From contig NZ_QSGS01000004.1 of NCBI RefSeq assembly GCF_003467445.1, positions 62,001 through 126,000 on the forward strand: DNA of 64,000 nucleotides. The letters are read 5' to 3'. Position numbers and translations under genes: made by a program. Numbering within the stretch: position 1 is the first letter of the stretch; each line of letters begins with the position of its first letter. The notes beneath the pieces were generated by a model. That model did no database searches and had not been told where the DNA came from. It worked only from the letters and a program-made list of their open reading frames with translations. The DNA is from Exiguobacterium sp. AM39-5BH. GTDB taxonomy: Bacteria; Bacillota; Bacilli; Exiguobacteriales; Exiguobacteriaceae. Below, piece by piece: positions 1 through 8,417 of this stretch.

Positions 1-390
1 GTCGAGATCGCCTTTGTGCTCGATGAGTATGGTGGGTTCCTTGGAATGGTCACCTTATTCGATATTTTGGAAGAAATCGTCGGTGAAGTGATGATTGAAG
101 AAGAGATGCCGGAAGTCGTGCGCCGTGAAGACGGTTCGTATTTGGCCGACGGTTTGCTCAGCATCGAGGATTTGAAGCGGACGTTCGGGATTCGGGACAA
201 TCGTTTTGATGAAGGGCGCAACTCGTATCACACACTTGCGGGACTCGTCATTTATGCACTCGGTGACTTCCCTCGACGGGGAGACGTTGTCGAGGCGTAT
301 GGTCTTCGATTCGAAGTCGTCGATATGGACGGCAAACGTGTCGACCAAGTCATCGTGACGATGTTACCTGATCAAACAGAAGAAGACTGA
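1..390 (+). CDS. CNNM/CorC-HlyC family membrane protein, C-terminal part (5' end outside window)
   Basis: The reading frame is open from base 1, so only the last 129 residues are present. The segment LDEYGGFLGMVTLFDILEEI is the end of a CBS domain as found in HlyC/CorC (CNNM) proteins. It is followed by the CorC_HlyC domain (about residues 45-125), a soluble domain that follows the CBS pair. A full member would carry an N-terminal CNNM membrane domain, and the family is linked to magnesium or other cation homeostasis. A complete paralogue lies at 56472-57794. A strong hairpin terminator starts inside the last codons, so this gene ends its transcript. Family assignment is firm; the transported ion is not known. 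Confidence 0.88.
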   Translation, partial: VEIAFVLDEYGGFLGMVTLFDILEEIVGEVMIEEEMPEVVRREDGSYLADGLLSIEDLKRTFGIRDNRFDEGRNSYHTLAGLVIYALGDFPRRGDVVEAYGLRFEVVDMDGKRVDQVIVTMLPDQTEED

Positions 391-415
391 CGCCGCAGCG
401 TCAGTCTTCTTTTTT
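381..415. terminator. Bidirectional intrinsic terminator
   Basis: A perfect 13-bp stem (AGAAGACTGACGC at 381-393 with its complement at 398-410), a CGCA loop and a T run. It overlaps the stop codon of the upstream CorC-type gene and the last codons of the convergent M20 gene, so it serves both. Confidence 0.92.
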
Positions 416-1585
416 GTGCGTATCCCATGTCGCGAATGCCGCATGGAGAAGGATGCGAGCAGTATGAAGCATCGCCCGTTCGTCCACATCGAAGCGGGGA
501 TGATGGTGCGGGAAGACGGCACCGACTTCTGGGTTGCCGGCTCCCGTGAAAAAAAAGCTTCCCGGAACGTGTTGCATATAATAGGCAAAGTCTTCTCCGA
601 CCATGAGCGGGGCCATCTCGATGACCCCGTCTGTGCCAACGACACGCGCAGCACTGCGACGCACATGTTCAGTTTCGACAGCGTGGTTAATGACGGCAGG
701 ATAGCCACGAATATAGTCGAGTTCATAGTGGGCCTCGCTCGCCGAACAGATGTGGGCAATGGTACGCTCCATCTCAGTGATGATACGTGTCTGTGTCTCT
801 GGGGTGAATGTTCGCACCGTGCCGGACAACTTTGCCTCGTCGGCGATGACATTGAAGGCCTGACCGGCGACGAATGTGCCGACAGTCAAGACAGCTGGTT
901 CGAGCGGATCGATGCGACGGCTGACGACTTGTTGCAGTTGGCTGACGATATTGGTTCCGACCATGACGGCATCGACTGTGTGTTGCGGGATGGCTCCGTG
1001 ACCTCCCTTGCCTTTGATGGTCAGTTCGAACCGATCGGCCGCGGCCATAATCGGTCCGGTCTTCACCCCGATTGTCCCGAACGGGAGCGGCGTCCAAATA
1101 TGAGAGCCGTATATATAGTCGACCCCGTCGAGACAGCCGTCTTCAATCATCGGTTTGGCCCCACCCGGCGCGAGTTCTTCCGCGAACTGGTGGATGAGCA
1201 CGACATCTCCGGGAAGGTCGATCTCCGTGAGCGCTTTCGCAAGGACGAGCAACGTCGCCGTATGGGCGTCATGACCGCAGGCGTGCATCGACCCGTTCAC
1301 TTTTGAACGATACGGGACGTCTTTTAAATCTTGAATCGGTAACGCATCGAAGTCGGCCCGAAACGCAATGGTCGGACCGCAGCCGCCTTGGATGCGCGCA
1401 ACGACACCGTTACCACCGACGTGTTCGCGCACGTCAAGATCGAGGTCGCGTAAATAAGTTGCAATCGTCCGAGGTGTCTCTCGTTCTTCAAATGAGAGTT
1501 CGGGATGTTGGTGGAAGTGGCGACGGAGCGTTACCATCTCGTCGTATAGCTCCGTCAAGCGTGAATCGATGTCAGTCACAAGCAT
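401..1585 (-). CDS. M20 family amidohydrolase (N-acyl amino acid/hippurate hydrolase type)
   Basis: A 394-residue metal-dependent amidohydrolase of the M20D group, which removes acyl groups from N-acylated amino acids or related amides in the cytoplasm. The metal-binding motif HACGHDAHTATLL is at about residue 103, the EE pair of the catalytic site is in HQFAEELAPGGAKPM, and the dimerisation (lid) domain follows at about 180-290. The ATG at 1585 is chosen because a GGAG lies 8 bases upstream; an in-frame GTG nine bases earlier would sit inside that site. The gene follows a Nudix gene by 22 bases and is probably cotranscribed with it. The substrate cannot be told from sequence. Confidence 0.9.
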   Translation of the reverse strand: MLVTDIDSRLTELYDEMVTLRRHFHQHPELSFEERETPRTIATYLRDLDLDVREHVGGNGVVARIQGGCGPTIAFRADFDALPIQDLKDVPYRSKVNGSMHACGHDAHTATLLVLAKALTEIDLPGDVVLIHQFAEELAPGGAKPMIEDGCLDGVDYIYGSHIWTPLPFGTIGVKTGPIMAAADRFELTIKGKGGHGAIPQHTVDAVMVGTNIVSQLQQVVSRRIDPLEPAVLTVGTFVAGQAFNVIADEAKLSGTVRTFTPETQTRIITEMERTIAHICSASEAHYELDYIRGYPAVINHAVETEHVRRSAARVVGTDGVIEMAPLMVGEDFAYYMQHVPGSFFFTGAGNPEVGAVFPHHHPRFDVDERAMLHTARILLHAAFATWDTHKKED

Positions 1586-1607
1586 AATTTGCACTCCTGT
1601 CTCTTAA

Positions 1608-2027
1608 TCATTTTGATCGAAGCAAGGCCCATACGTCATGTGAGTCCAAATCGTCGAGAATCGGCCAATGTAATAACTGACGCGCTTCGTCAGCGGTCAC
1701 CCATCTGGCATCAGTATGCTCCGCGGAAAGGGTGACGGTCGTCGCGACCGAGTGAGCCGAGTAGGTCATAATGACGACTTGCCGCTTCGGGTCCGTCAAA
1801 AACGTCGTGGCGTATAATAATTGTTGGACAATCACACGTAGACCGACCTCTTCGAATATTTCTCGTTCAAGGGCGTGTTCGAGCGTCTCGCCAAAGTCGA
1901 GCTTACCGCCGACGAGTTCCCACGTGCCGGGACTGATCTCATCATCGGCTGCCCGCTTGATGACGAGGAAGCGGTCGTCATGTATAATCACCGCTTTCAC
2001 GGCAACAACAATTGGATGAACGGACAT
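1608..2027 (-). CDS. Nudix hydrolase
   Basis: A 139-residue single-domain Nudix hydrolase, which cleaves nucleoside diphosphates linked to another group. The Nudix box reads GKLDFGETLEHALEREI followed by FEEVGL and fits the Gx5Ex7REUXEEXGU pattern, so metal binding should be intact. The start has an AGGAG at good distance. It is the first gene of a likely two-gene operon with the M20 amidohydrolase. The divergent lemA gene starts 135 bases away, so the intervening region should hold both promoters. No residue outside the box identifies the substrate (mutT-like cleansing or ADP-sugar cleavage are both possible). Confidence 0.9.
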   Translation of the reverse strand: MSVHPIVVAVKAVIIHDDRFLVIKRAADDEISPGTWELVGGKLDFGETLEHALEREIFEEVGLRVIVQQLLYATTFLTDPKRQVVIMTYSAHSVATTVTLSAEHTDARWVTADEARQLLHWPILDDLDSHDVWALLRSK

Positions 2028-2162
2028 CGTGACTCTCCTTTGTTTGAATTTGTGAGGAAACCCACAACAGATGAACCTTTTTCTACATATTCTCTAAGTT
2101 ATGCTTATGGTATACGACAAAAGGGAATTAATACAGAGAAAATCATGAAATGAGGTGTTGAA

Positions 2163-2711
2163 ATGGGTTGGATTATCGCAATTGGGATCATCGTTGTCTT
2201 AGCGTTCATCTATTTTTCGATGTACAACGGACTTGTCAAATATCGGAACTGGGTCGACGAGGCGTGGGCACAGATTGATGTACAGTTGAAACGGCGTTAC
2301 GATTTGATTCCGAACTTGGTCGAAACGGTGAAGGGCTATGCCAAACACGAGCAAGAGACGCTCGCAAAAGTCGTCGAACTCCGGAATCAGCTCGGGTCGA
2401 AGACGAGCCGTCAAGAACAGATGGAAGTGAACGATCAATTGAGTGGCGCGCTGAAAAACTTGTTTGCTCTTCGTGAGGCATATCCAGATTTGAAAGCGAA
2501 CGAGAACTTTAAGATGCTCCAAGAAGAACTGACGCAAACGGAAAACAAAGTCGCCTACTCACGACAGTTGTATAACAATACGGTCATGAAATATAACACG
2601 AAAGTCGAATCGGTCCCGACGAACATCATCGCTTCCGTTCACAACTTTGAAAAACGCGACATGCTTGAAGCTCGTGAAGAAGAACGCGAAAACGTGCGTG
2701 TTTCATTCTAA
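2163..2711 (+). CDS. lemA: LemA family membrane protein
   Basis: A 182-residue LemA protein: one N-terminal membrane segment (about residues 3-22), then a helical bundle with the family's conserved stretches YRNWVDEAWAQIDVQLKRR and DLIPNLVETVKGYAKHE. LemA proteins are anchored in the membrane with the bundle outside or at the surface, and their exact role is unsettled. It is followed by htpX after 18 bases, the usual lemA-htpX pairing in Bacillales, which hints at membrane protein quality control. A GAGGTG site precedes the ATG. Confidence 0.93.
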   Translation: MGWIIAIGIIVVLAFIYFSMYNGLVKYRNWVDEAWAQIDVQLKRRYDLIPNLVETVKGYAKHEQETLAKVVELRNQLGSKTSRQEQMEVNDQLSGALKNLFALREAYPDLKANENFKMLQEELTQTENKVAYSRQLYNNTVMKYNTKVESVPTNIIASVHNFEKRDMLEAREEERENVRVSF

Positions 2712-2729
2712 TGGATTGGAGTGGCGACG

Positions 2730-3614
2730 ATGATCCTGTATGAACAAATTCGTAAAAATAAAATCAAGACCGTGTTCATCGTGGCCGGGTTCGTCCTTCT
2801 CGTCTTAGCCGTCGGGGTGGTCATCTCGTATTTGAACTATGGTGACCCGCTCCCGGGCCTCATCTTTACTCCGGTATTCTCGCTGTTTTATATCGGAATT
2901 GTCATCATGTCGAGTACAAACCTCGTCATGAAAATGAACCATGCCCGAGAGATCACTTCAGTCGATCAACATCGTTTCTTGTGGCACACCGTCGAGAACA
3001 TGGCCATGGTCGCCCGTGTCCCGATGCCACGCATTTTTATCATCAACGATGCGTCACCAAACGCGTTCGCAACCGGATTGAAACCAGAGAAGGCAGCCGT
3101 CGCCGTGACGACAGGACTGCTAGACCAATTGACGCGAGAAGAAGTTGAAGGCGTCATCGCCCACGAAGTCGCGCACATTAAAAATTACGATGTACGACTG
3201 GCGACAGTGACGCTCGCCCTCGTCTCGGTCATCGCGATTATAAGCGATATCGGGTCACGTATGCTCTTCTTCCGGAGCATGGGCGGACGGCGCGACAACA
3301 ATCAAAACCCAATCATCATGATTGTCGGGCTTGTGTTGTTGATTCTTGCACCACTTATTGCCACACTCGTGAACTTGGCCATCTCGCGGAATCGTGAGTT
3401 TTTAGCGGATGCAAGTGGAGCCGAGTTGACGCGTAATCCGGATGCCCTCGCGTCGGCGCTTGAGAAAATCGCCAATATCCAGACGCCGGTGAAGGAAGCC
3501 TCAAGTGCTTCGGCGGCGCTCTACTTTTCAGACCCGCTCAAGAAAAAATTGAGCGGTCTATTCTCGACGCACCCGAACCCGACCGAACGGATTGCCAGAC
3601 TTCGAAGTATGTAA
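2730..3614 (+). CDS. htpX: HtpX zinc metalloprotease
   Basis: A 294-residue M48 family membrane protease that degrades damaged membrane proteins. The zinc site HEVAH is at residues 145-149, with the third ligand expected in the downstream NREFLADASGAELTRNP. Hydrophobic pairs at about 13-33 and 42-62 and again at 155-175 and 190-215 give the usual four-segment topology. The start at 2730 is chosen over a GTG at 2721 because GGAG at 2718-2721 lies 8 bases ahead of the ATG. It forms an operon with lemA and ends at a bidirectional terminator. Confidence 0.94.
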   Translation: MILYEQIRKNKIKTVFIVAGFVLLVLAVGVVISYLNYGDPLPGLIFTPVFSLFYIGIVIMSSTNLVMKMNHAREITSVDQHRFLWHTVENMAMVARVPMPRIFIINDASPNAFATGLKPEKAAVAVTTGLLDQLTREEVEGVIAHEVAHIKNYDVRLATVTLALVSVIAIISDIGSRMLFFRSMGGRRDNNQNPIIMIVGLVLLILAPLIATLVNLAISRNREFLADASGAELTRNPDALASALEKIANIQTPVKEASSASAALYFSDPLKKKLSGLFSTHPNPTERIARLRSM

Positions 3615-3646
3615 AAAAGCCACCCCCGTTATGGGAGGTGGCTTTC
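3614..3646. terminator. Bidirectional terminator between htpX and the PTS gene
   Basis: A 9-bp stem AAAGCCACC (3616-3624) / GGTGGCTTT (3637-3645) with A and T runs on the two sides, lying between two convergent stop codons. Confidence 0.88.
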
Positions 3647-3651
3647 GTCAG

Positions 3652-5223
3652 TTATCCAGCGCGGTGGCTGCGGATTTTTTCAATCTCTTCGAGGACGAAC
3701 TGCACGTTCGTACCGACGATGACTTGAATATGGTTCGGACTGACGACCTTGATACCCGGAATGCCTGCTTTCTTGATTTGGGCTTGGTCGACCGTATCCA
3801 TGTCTTTCACATCGACACGGAGGCGTGTGACGCACGATTCGATGCCTGTGACGTTTTGATCGCCTCCGAGACCGTCATAGATCATGGCTGCCATGGCAGA
3901 GTACTGTCCGCCGGCTGCGACTGGAGCCGTTTTTGTATCGCCTTCAGGAGCCGTTTCTGTTGCGACCGCGTCAACCGCTTCGTCTGACTCACGACCTGGT
4001 GTCGCCAAGTTGAGTTTGACGATCATGAAGCGGAAGACCGCATAATAGATGGCACCGAAGACGAGTCCTTGTACGAGCAACATGTACGGCTGGTTCGCGA
4101 GCGGTAACCGCGAACTGAGAACGAAGTCGACGAGACCGGCGCTGAAGCCGAATCCGGCCGTCCATTGGAACGTTGCTGCGATGAAGAGAGAAATCCCTGT
4201 CAAAACCGCATGGACGAGGTAAAGGACTGGTGCGAGGAACATGAACGAGAATTCGAGTGGTTCCGTGACACCTGTGAAGAACGATGCGAATGCTGCGGCA
4301 AGAAGGAGTGAGGCCGCTTGTTTTTTGCGTTTTGTTTTCGCTGTGTGGTACATCGCGAGTGCTGCTGCCGGAAGACCAAACATCATGATTGGGAAGAACC
4401 CGGCTTGATAGCGTCCAGTAATCCCTTTCACACCTTCACCTGACCAGAAGTTACCGATATCGTTAATACCGGCCACATCGAACCAGAATACCGAGTTCAA
4501 TGCGTGGTGAAGACCGGTCGGGATCAAGAGACGGTTGAAGAAGCCGTAAAGGCCGGCACCGAATGTGCCCATTTTCGAGATTGTTTCCCCGAAGCCGACG
4601 AGTCCTGTATAAACGACCGGCCAGATGAAATAGAGTGCGACCGAGACGAGGATCATCGAGAACGCTGTCATGATCGGCACGAGACGCTTCCCACTAAAGA
4701 AGGCGAGCGCATCTGGAAGCTTCACATGACTGAAGCGGTTGTACATTTGAGCGACGACGGTCTTCCCAGGAAGCGATGGGCCGCCTACGTGGAACGAATA
4801 CGGATGCTCTAACGTGCTTCCGTTCGTGATGACCATCGGGGTGACCGTGTCTTTTCCGGCTTGCCGGATTTGTTCTAAGTCGGCTGTCAAGAGTGGCTGT
4901 CCGGTCGTGACCGTGTCACCGACTTTGACGTGAACGTCGAACGGGCTTCCCGCAAGTTCGACCGTATCCAGTCCGACATGAATCAAAATTTCAGCTCCGT
5001 CTCCCGAACGAAGTCCGATGGCATGCTTTGTCGGTGCGACTTGGACCATGGTCCCATCAGCTGGGGCGACGACGGTTCCGTTCGTTGGCATGATGGCGAT
5101 TCCGTCGCCCATCATCTTCTCGCTGAAGACGGGATCGGTCACTTCCTCAAGTGGAATGATGTCTCCTTCCATGGGTGCATAAAGTGTCGGTGTATGTCTC
5201 TTCATCCACTTATTCAATAACAT
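3652..5223 (-). CDS. Chimeric PTS protein: EIIA, truncated EIIC (GlcNAc type), EIIB
   Basis: A 523-residue protein of odd build. Residues about 12-135 are a Crr-type EIIA domain with its phospho-histidine in ILIHVGLDT. From about residue 165 the sequence matches the second half of a GlcNAc-type EIIC (KLPDALAFFSGKRLVPIMT, LHHALNSVFWF, GVTEPLEF), and about 445-520 is EIIB with the phospho-cysteine in ESCVTRLRV. The usual order is C-B-A, and the first five or so membrane segments of EIIC are missing; the A domain stands in their place. This looks like the product of a deletion that fused a crr-like gene to a nagP-like gene. Transport function is doubtful, although the A and B domains look intact. 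The start has an AAAGGATG site. Confidence 0.8.
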   Translation of the reverse strand: MLLNKWMKRHTPTLYAPMEGDIIPLEEVTDPVFSEKMMGDGIAIMPTNGTVVAPADGTMVQVAPTKHAIGLRSGDGAEILIHVGLDTVELAGSPFDVHVKVGDTVTTGQPLLTADLEQIRQAGKDTVTPMVITNGSTLEHPYSFHVGGPSLPGKTVVAQMYNRFSHVKLPDALAFFSGKRLVPIMTAFSMILVSVALYFIWPVVYTGLVGFGETISKMGTFGAGLYGFFNRLLIPTGLHHALNSVFWFDVAGINDIGNFWSGEGVKGITGRYQAGFFPIMMFGLPAAALAMYHTAKTKRKKQAASLLLAAAFASFFTGVTEPLEFSFMFLAPVLYLVHAVLTGISLFIAATFQWTAGFGFSAGLVDFVLSSRLPLANQPYMLLVQGLVFGAIYYAVFRFMIVKLNLATPGRESDEAVDAVATETAPEGDTKTAPVAAGGQYSAMAAMIYDGLGGDQNVTGIESCVTRLRVDVKDMDTVDQAQIKKAGIPGIKVVSPNHIQVIVGTNVQFVLEEIEKIRSHRAG

Positions 5224-5257
5224 CTTTGCATCATCCTTTCACTTAAAAAATGATTGT

Positions 5258-5321
5258 GAAAAAACAAAACAGGCACGGAGTATAGACGGGTGGCGTGAGC
5301 CTTTCGTCTTACCCCATGCCT
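5258..5321 (-). terminator. Leader terminator upstream of the PTS gene
   Basis: On the minus strand a long stem (AGGCATGG/CCGTGCCT plus GTAAGACG/CGTCTATAC) is followed by TTTTGTTTTTT, some 35-100 bases before the PTS start codon. A terminator in this place is typical of PTS genes controlled by BglG/GlcT-type antiterminators. I see no antiterminator gene in the window. Confidence 0.7.
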
Positions 5322-5403
5322 GATCGAATCAGTCACATGTGATCATTATTCGTTTCGTCACCCTCAAGATAGCACGCCGATGTATAGATAGCAAGACCTA
5401 ATT

Positions 5404-5417
5404 TGAAAGCGCTCTCT
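5404..5417. promoter_or_regulatory. Candidate CcpA catabolite-responsive element
   Basis: TGAAAGCGCTCTCT matches the cre consensus TGWAANCGNTNWCA at all but the last position. It lies about 190 bases before the PTS start codon and upstream of the leader terminator, a sensible place for glucose repression of a sugar transporter. Confidence 0.55.
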
Positions 5418-5500
5418 AGAAATTTTACTTCTTCGAAAATCTGTTGTATAGTTAGAGCGAAACTGAATGAGAAAGGTGTTGCATGTGAATGAGTGAGGTT

Positions 5501-5680
5501 GTATCTGCCTAACGAACTGAAAAATGTGGATGACACGTGTTTTTGTCATGCCATCATGTTCTGTTACAGATACCGCCCTTCATAAACTGCCAGACACCGG
5601 TCTGTCTTTTTGCGTTGGTCGTCATCGGCCGACGCTTTTTGTTTGCGCGGTATCTCCACCCCATTTTAAGGAGAGATCAT
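5501..5680 (+). promoter_or_regulatory. Structured leader of the MutS2-like gene
   Basis: No gene is seen between 5224 and 5680. The part next to the MutS2-like gene is strongly structured. AGATACCGC (5568-5576) and GCGGTATCT (5647-5655) can pair over 9 bp and enclose two hairpins, each followed by a T run: CAGAC-ACCG-GTCTG near 5591-5604, and GCGTTGG with CCGACGC near 5612-5636. In addition GTATCTG (5501-5507) can pair with CAGATAC (5567-5573), which competes with the first pairing. This looks like a terminator-antiterminator leader, but I match it to no known riboswitch. Confidence 0.45.
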
Positions 5681-7591
5681 ATGAACGAACAAACATTAGA
5701 CAAATTACAATATAACGACTTGATTCAACACGTCGAACGCTACTGCATCAGCGGATTCGGACGAAACTTGTTACGAAACCAGCGTCCGACGAGCCATTTG
5801 CAAACGGTGAAAAAACGACTCCAAGAGACGTCGGAGGCACGCGCGATTCTCGACACGACGTCACACGTCCCCTTTATCGGGGTGTCCGATATGGAACCGC
5901 TCATCGGCAAAATCAGCCGGGGCATCCAGCTCGAGGCGAGCGAACTCGAAGCCGTCGCCGAATTTTTCCGGGGCGCCCGGAAACTGAAGCGGTTCATGGC
6001 CGAGCAGGCGTTCTTTGCACCGCTCTTATCCCTTTACGCGGGCGACATGAGCGAATGGCGCAGCATCGAGGAAGACATTATCCAGTCGATTCGCGGGGGA
6101 CGGGTCGTTGACGAGGCGTCCAAAGAACTGAAACGCGTTCGCAAACAAATCGACATTCTTGAAGGACGGATCGAGGAGCGATTGAGCAAGTTCTTGAAGA
6201 GCGCTGCGAACCGGGAAGCGATTCAAGACGGCTTCGTGACGAAGAAACAAGACCGATTCACGATTCCAATTAAAGCGTCGTATAAACATAAAGTCGCCGG
6301 GACAATCATCGACACGTCGAGCCGCGGCACGACCGTCTTCATCGAACCGGAAGCGGTGGCGAAGCTGAACGCGGAACTCGTCGTCAAACGGACGGAGGAA
6401 GCGGTCGAAATCTATCAAGTGCTCGCCACGCTCACCGGCATGGTGGCGGAGACGTTGCCGACCATCGAGGCGACACTCGACGTCATCGCCCAATACGACA
6501 TGGTGTTCGCGAAAGGGAAGTATAGCCAAGCCATCGACGGCATCGCCCCACGCGTGAACGGTGTCGGGAACATCCGTTTGAAACAAGTCCGTCATCCGCT
6601 CCTCGAACGGGCGGTCCCGCTCGACTTCTCGCTCGGGGACACGTACCGAGGTCTGATTATCACCGGACCGAACGCCGGCGGGAAGACAGTCGTCTTGAAG
6701 ACGATCGGTCTGCTCAGTTTGATGACGATGAGCGGACTTCATATTCCAGCGCATCCGGATACGGACATCTCGACGTTTGACGACGTATTCGTCGACATCG
6801 GAGACAACCAGGATATGGGGTCGGCGCTCAGCACGTTCTCGGCCCACATGCATAACGTGGCGAGCATCATGCAGAAGGCAGGGAAGCGATCATTACTGTT
6901 ATTCGATGAGATCGGAAGCGGGACCGAGCCGAACGAGGGAGCGGCCCTCGCCATCGCGATTTTAGAAGAGGCGTACAAACGCGGCTGTCTCGTTGTCGCC
7001 TCGACGCATTACGGGGAAATCAAGGCGTATTCGGAGACGCATCCGGATTTCATGAATGCGGCCATGCAGTTCGACCCGGACACGCTCGAACCGAAATATC
7101 GGCTGTTGATTGGGCAGTCCGGCGACAGCAACGCCTTGTTCATTGCCCGGAAAATGAAGTTGCCCGAATCGATTTTGAAGCAGGCGGTCCGCTATATGCA
7201 CGACAAGACGTACGACCAGTCGCTCCTTGATGCGACGCGACGGACACAAGAAGTCGTCCGCCCTGTCGCCGAACCTGACCAAATGCTAGCGAAAGGCGAC
7301 CGGGTTCGCCTGCTTGAGACGGATCAAGTCGGTCTTGTTTATGCGATGGACGAAACGTTGCGCCAAGTCACGGTGTATGTCGACGGTGTCTTCAGTGAGC
7401 ACCCGCTCCGTCGGGTCCGCCGCGAGGCGAAAGCGCTCGACCTGTATCCGGCTGGTTATGACCTGGAAACGTTATTTGTCGATTACCGGGACCGGAAAGA
7501 AGCCCACGACTTTGCCCGTGGTTCGAAGAAAGCGCTCCGTCGCGTCGAGAAAGAGATTCGGGCGCGGCAACGTGCCGAACGAGGTAAATAA
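5681..7591 (+). CDS. MutS2-like DNA-binding ATPase without Smr domain
   Basis: A 636-residue MutS family ATPase. It has the MutS2 core and clamp region (about 1-310), a Walker A GPNAGGKTVVLKT at about 330, a Walker B DEIGSGTEPNEG at about 408 and the STHYGEIKAY motif. The usual MutS2 nuclease domain Smr at the C-terminus is absent; the protein ends with a short basic tail. Full MutS2 is near 780 residues, so this is a separate short branch of the family. Members act on branched DNA or stalled ribosomes rather than in mismatch repair; which applies here is unknown. The ATG at 5681 follows AAGGAGAG. A structured leader precedes it. Confidence 0.85.
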   Translation: MNEQTLDKLQYNDLIQHVERYCISGFGRNLLRNQRPTSHLQTVKKRLQETSEARAILDTTSHVPFIGVSDMEPLIGKISRGIQLEASELEAVAEFFRGARKLKRFMAEQAFFAPLLSLYAGDMSEWRSIEEDIIQSIRGGRVVDEASKELKRVRKQIDILEGRIEERLSKFLKSAANREAIQDGFVTKKQDRFTIPIKASYKHKVAGTIIDTSSRGTTVFIEPEAVAKLNAELVVKRTEEAVEIYQVLATLTGMVAETLPTIEATLDVIAQYDMVFAKGKYSQAIDGIAPRVNGVGNIRLKQVRHPLLERAVPLDFSLGDTYRGLIITGPNAGGKTVVLKTIGLLSLMTMSGLHIPAHPDTDISTFDDVFVDIGDNQDMGSALSTFSAHMHNVASIMQKAGKRSLLLFDEIGSGTEPNEGAALAIAILEEAYKRGCLVVASTHYGEIKAYSETHPDFMNAAMQFDPDTLEPKYRLLIGQSGDSNALFIARKMKLPESILKQAVRYMHDKTYDQSLLDATRRTQEVVRPVAEPDQMLAKGDRVRLLETDQVGLVYAMDETLRQVTVYVDGVFSEHPLRRVRREAKALDLYPAGYDLETLFVDYRDRKEAHDFARGSKKALRRVEKEIRARQRAERGK

Positions 7592-7681
7592 GTGTATTCT
7601 TCAGGGCACTCGGGTATGAAACAAGGACCGGGAGTCATCACGTCCAGTTCGGCTTTCGGGTAACACGTCGGAGGTGACTAG

Positions 7682-8389
7682 ATGTTTTGGTTGAGCTTGT
7701 TGTATGCCATCGGATTTGCTTTGATTCATTACTTTTCAGGAAAGTTGATTCACGTGAGCGAGACGCCGCGAAGTCGGTTTTTGTCGCTCGCCGGAGGTGT
7801 CGCCGTCGCCTATGTGTTCCTCCATCTCTTGCCTGAGCTGAATGAATATCAACAAGAACTCGAAGGACATCTCGAGAGCGGACTGTTCGTTTCAATCGAG
7901 AATCATATCCTTGTCGTCAGCATGATTGGGTTAGCAGTCTTTTACGGATTGGAACGGTTGGCCACGCAAATGAAAAAGCGAGAGAACGGCAGTGTGTTTT
8001 GGATTCATATGGCGTTGTTCATCGTTTACAATTTCAGCATCGGCTATGTGCTCGCGGAGAGCGAGTTTGATACGGTGTGGGCGATGACGCTCTACTTTGT
8101 CGCATTAGGGATTCATTTCATCACGGTCGACCAGGGGCTGAGGCATCACCATCAGGAGTCGTACGACAGACGAGGCCGATTGTGGTTATCGTTGGCCGTG
8201 CTTGCCGGATGGGGAGTCGGCGCATTTTCAGCGCTCCATGAAGTGACGCTGTCAATGATTGTCGCGTTCTTGGCTGGGGGAATCATCTTGAACGTCATGA
8301 AAGAAGAGCTGCCAGAAGAACGAGACAGTAGCTTTCGTGCGTTTGCTGTCGGGCTCATCGGATACGCTTTACTGTTATTGGCCATATGA
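7682..8389 (+). CDS. ZIP-like multi-span membrane protein
   Basis: A 235-residue membrane protein with about eight hydrophobic segments. Two stretches resemble the ZIP metal transporter family: AGGVAVAYVFLHLLPEL near residue 40 and LHEVTLSMIVAFLAGGIIL followed by NVMKEELPEE near residues 180-210, the His and Glu residues being placed as in ZIP metal sites. A histidine-rich loop (GLRHHHQES) lies at about 155. Zinc or other divalent metal transport is therefore inferred, not shown. An AGGTGA site precedes the ATG. The gene stands alone behind the MutS2-like gene with a terminator directly after it. Confidence 0.65.
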   Translation: MFWLSLLYAIGFALIHYFSGKLIHVSETPRSRFLSLAGGVAVAYVFLHLLPELNEYQQELEGHLESGLFVSIENHILVVSMIGLAVFYGLERLATQMKKRENGSVFWIHMALFIVYNFSIGYVLAESEFDTVWAMTLYFVALGIHFITVDQGLRHHHQESYDRRGRLWLSLAVLAGWGVGAFSALHEVTLSMIVAFLAGGIILNVMKEELPEERDSSFRAFAVGLIGYALLLLAI

Positions 8390-8415
8390 AAAGGCAACCT
8401 CGCGGTTGCCTTTTT
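8389..8415. terminator. Bidirectional terminator
   Basis: Stem AAGGCAACC / GGTTGCCTT with a short TCGC loop and flanking A and T runs, between two convergent genes. Confidence 0.9.
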
Positions 8416-8417
8416 GC

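Noticed and set aside
416..1306. 296-residue open frame on the plus strand
   Set aside because: It is antisense to the M20 amidohydrolase, whose motifs are unmistakable; no ribosome site or family match.
5640..5665. Minus-strand GGTGGAGATACCGCG resembling the T-box core
   Set aside because: The motif has extra bases in the middle, lacks a following terminator on that strand, and no amino acid gene lies downstream.
6026..6853. 275-residue open frame on the minus strand
   Set aside because: Antisense to the MutS2-like gene; Arg/Asp/His-rich composition is typical of a shadow frame.
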